8,208 nt of DNA from an uncultured Parabacteroides sp. (GTDB taxonomy: Bacteria; Bacteroidota; Bacteroidia; Bacteroidales; Tannerellaceae): contig USAD01000121.1 of NCBI GenBank assembly GCA_900552415.1, positions 1 to 8,208 of the forward strand, given 5' to 3'. Position numbers and translations under genes: made by a program. Below the pieces are notes generated by a model that was given only the letters and a program-made list of their open reading frames with translations, did no database searches and had not been told where the DNA came from. This document shows, piece after piece, positions 5,997 to 8,208 of this stretch. How positions within the stretch are numbered: the first letter of the stretch is position 1; each line of letters opens with the position of its first letter.

Positions 5997-8208
5997 CTAA
6001 TCATATCCCCGGACTATTTCCGGATCAACATTATCAAAGGCGACAGGATAAGATTCGCCATACATTTCCTGATAAAGCGCACAAAACTTATCATAGACAT
6101 AATGGGCCGACTTGACCTTGCCCTGGGTCATCAAGATCTTAACCTTATAAGATAACGCCAAACTATTACAAGGATCATTCAAGAGGATCTGGTCAGCCAC
6201 GTGAAGGATCTTGTCCGCCTGTTCCGCCATTGGATAGGAACCAATAAAACGAGACAAGACATCCACAACACAACTGTTCATATAATTCTTGCTGTCATCC
6301 AACCAGGCGAATGATTCTCCTTTAAACAACTCCCCACGGTCAATTACCTCACAGAATCGCTCAAAATCCTCAAGCGTACAAATCTGCTTTCCCTTCAGCC
6401 AACGAAGGCAGACCACATAATCACAATACACCCCAATCGAGAGGCACAACACATAACGATTCCCCTTAAACAGGATCTCCACCCGATCCAATCGCTCCAG
6501 GATCTTACGTAATTTCAAGAGAGAGACACTTCGCAAGCTCTTCATCTTTTTATCATCCGATTCTCCCCAGATCATCCGGCTCAAATCCGAACCCGATATG
6601 CCACCCGTACTTCCTGGTTGGGAAGAGACCAGGAGCAATAGAAACAATTGTCTCAATTTAGGCGTGAAGAGGGCAGAAATATCCTCACCTGTCCGATCCA
6701 ATACCAAGAAATCACCAAACAAACAGATCCGGTTGACTAGCTTATCCGGTTTAGTGGGAACTTCCTTTATCTGAGGAACGACAACTTCCGGTTCCTTAAC
6801 AACCACGGCCACCTCACGACGGCGATAACGCACAACACCATAAATTGCAACCACGCCCACAACCACACAAACCAGAATCGCCCATATCATGAGAGACCAT
6901 CCTGTACTCATCCGATCCTTATTTCCTCTCAAATCGGCCAGCTGATTGTAAACAGACAAGATCTCCTTATCACCCAAAACCCGCGACCAAATCGCGAAAT
7001 CATCCAGATAACCCCGGAAACCAGATGAGAGATTAAAGCCCAAATAGCCAACATAGAGACTATCGCTCCCCAAATAGGCCGGGCGTTTCCAAGAGATGGC
7101 ATCCAACTTTCCATCCACAAAAATAGCCTGCTCGCCATTCACTTTATTATAGCGCCAAACCACATGATACCACCGTCCCGGCTCGATGCGGGTATTTCCA
7201 GCCAGGTCATTATTAAAAAAGCCCATGTAGGGTTTACCGTCGCGGATCAGGAAATGGAGCGCTTTTTGATACGCGTCATTTTTCCCTCCGACGACACAAT
7301 AATCCTCTTTCCCCGCCTGATATTCCGGGATCTTAAGCCAGACACTCACCGTAAAATCATGATCCCGCATATTCAGCTCACGAGCCGACGGAAGACCTAT
7401 TCTCTCCTCCGCTTTCCAAAGCCCGACCTGTCCACGGGCCGGATCCGGAACGAGAGTAACCCCATCCGTCTTCAAATCAGCCTCATTAGGCGAACAATCA
7501 TCAGTAGTTCCGTCAAAAGGGAGATACAATTCCAAAGCGTTTGATAATTTAATGGGGAAAGCCTTGAAAGCCACCTTTTCCAATATTTTTTTATCGCCCA
7601 GGCCGGTTACCCGGATCGAAACCGGCTCCACCCGATAACCCGGAACGGACGGGGTCAACTCGATCTCGCCACCCTCTTCCAACGGAAAACAAAACTCACC
7701 ACCCGTACAATTATCAAGTCCTAACCAATTGACATAACCCACAGGAATATTATCGGCCAACAGATCTCCTTTCAAAACCCGGAAATCACGAACGGTCATC
7801 ATAAAGAGATTCATCCACGGGAAATACTGATCGATCAGGACAAAATTGGGCATCTTGCCCTCAGCGATCCATTTACTCCTGAAATCCTCAATCAAAAAAG
7901 GCGACCGACGGGCAAAATCAGACAATCTAGCCTCATCATCTCCACCTCCGGTGACATTCCCCAAGAAACGCAATCCCGTATAGAAAGAGAGCCCCTTACG
8001 CTGCCGATCCTCAAAGAAAGTGGCGTAATCCACCTCACGCTCTTCCCAACCCATATCATGCCCCTCGACCAGATCATCAAAACGAAGCAACCACTCCGGA
8101 GCATTCAGATGACGCCGTAAATCAAACACGACTAATCGCTTCCCCTGATCCAGCATCTCACCTAAAGCCGGCCAACCGGACTCGGGGCTGTAGGAAAACA
8201 GATAGGTT
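5997..8208 (-). CDS. Transmembrane regulator: PI-PLC-like end, LamG jellyroll, TM helix, SARP/OmpR-type winged helix with BTAD-like region (N-terminus outside window)
   Basis: The frame is open to the window edge. ATG 8156 gives 719 residues, but 17 more codons upstream are open and read into WPALGEMLDQGKRLVVFDL, a PI-PLC-like phosphodiesterase block, so the true start is outside. Positions below count from that ATG. Residues 1-145 are the rest of the PLC-like domain (KMPNFVLIDQY at 101-111). Residues 207-405 are a LamG/concanavalin jellyroll (FTVSVWLKIP, RWYHVVWRYNK, IFVDGKLDA, GYLDDFAIWSRVL). Residues 420-442 are a single membrane helix followed by RYRRR, which puts the C-terminus in the cytosol. 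Residues 475-572 are a winged helix (LFGDFLVLD, FTPKLRQLFLLLL, recognition helix about 541-555, wing ILFKGNRYVL). Residues 575-700 are TPR/BTAD-like helices. This is probably a one-component sensor-transcription factor. It lies 188 bp upstream of the Tat operon on the same strand. The PLC catalytic residues are mostly outside view. Confidence 0.88.
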   Translation of the reverse strand, partial: TYLFSYSPESGWPALGEMLDQGKRLVVFDLRRHLNAPEWLLRFDDLVEGHDMGWEEREVDYATFFEDRQRKGLSFYTGLRFLGNVTGGGDDEARLSDFARRSPFLIEDFRSKWIAEGKMPNFVLIDQYFPWMNLFMMTVRDFRVLKGDLLADNIPVGYVNWLGLDNCTGGEFCFPLEEGGEIELTPSVPGYRVEPVSIRVTGLGDKKILEKVAFKAFPIKLSNALELYLPFDGTTDDCSPNEADLKTDGVTLVPDPARGQVGLWKAEERIGLPSARELNMRDHDFTVSVWLKIPEYQAGKEDYCVVGGKNDAYQKALHFLIRDGKPYMGFFNNDLAGNTRIEPGRWYHVVWRYNKVNGEQAIFVDGKLDAISWKRPAYLGSDSLYVGYLGFNLSSGFRGYLDDFAIWSRVLGDKEILSVYNQLADLRGNKDRMSTGWSLMIWAILVCVVVGVVAIYGVVRYRRREVAVVVKEPEVVVPQIKEVPTKPDKLVNRICLFGDFLVLDRTGEDISALFTPKLRQLFLLLLVSSQPGSTGGISGSDLSRMIWGESDDKKMKSLRSVSLLKLRKILERLDRVEILFKGNRYVLCLSIGVYCDYVVCLRWLKGKQICTLEDFERFCEVIDRGELFKGESFAWLDDSKNYMNSCVVDVLSRFIGSYPMAEQADKILHVADQILLNDPCNSLALSYKVKILMTQGKVKSAHYVYDKFCALYQEMYGESYPVAFDNVDPEIVRGYD

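Overview
The window looks like chromosomal DNA from a Bacteroidales bacterium, most likely Parabacteroides or a close relative. The evidence is a Bacteroidetes-type ribosomal protein S1 tail, a Bacteroidales-type M64 peptidase, paired exported Gfo/Idh and TIM-barrel proteins, and moderate GC content. The genus is an inference from protein style, not a database match.

Layout. The plus-strand left part (1-2106) holds the 3' end of rpsA with a strong terminator, a HAD phosphatase of the phosphoglycolate phosphatase type, a 357-bp intergenic stretch with one clear hairpin, and a small secreted-protein gene that carries a frameshift. A large hairpin at 2118-2168 separates this from a minus-strand block and probably terminates transcription from both sides. 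Read from right to left, the minus-strand block contains four genes. The first is a large membrane-spanning regulator that is cut by the window edge. The second and third are a two-gene operon for a Tat-signal Gfo/Idh/MocA oxidoreductase and a Tat-signal, lipobox-bearing TIM-barrel (xylose-isomerase-like) protein. The fourth is an M64 peptidase that has lost its N-terminal half. The peptidase remnant begins exactly where a short tandem-repeat block stops.

How the genes may work together. The right-hand protein joins an outer part (end of a PI-PLC-like domain, then a LamG/concanavalin jellyroll) through one membrane helix to a cytoplasmic OmpR/SARP-type winged helix and a BTAD-like helical repeat region. 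It looks like a one-component transmembrane transcription factor that senses outside and binds DNA inside. In the 188-bp gap between it and the downstream operon sits a perfect 7-bp direct repeat, GGACTAA, with a 4-bp spacer (11-bp period). That is the geometry used by PhoB and SARP winged-helix proteins. The simplest hypothesis is a self-contained module: a LamG/PLC-like sensor-regulator controlling an exported sugar-oxidising and isomerising enzyme pair. This is the main item of interest in the window.

Two genes appear broken (the small secreted protein and the M64 peptidase), so the middle of the window looks like a decaying or rearranged region between conserved genes.
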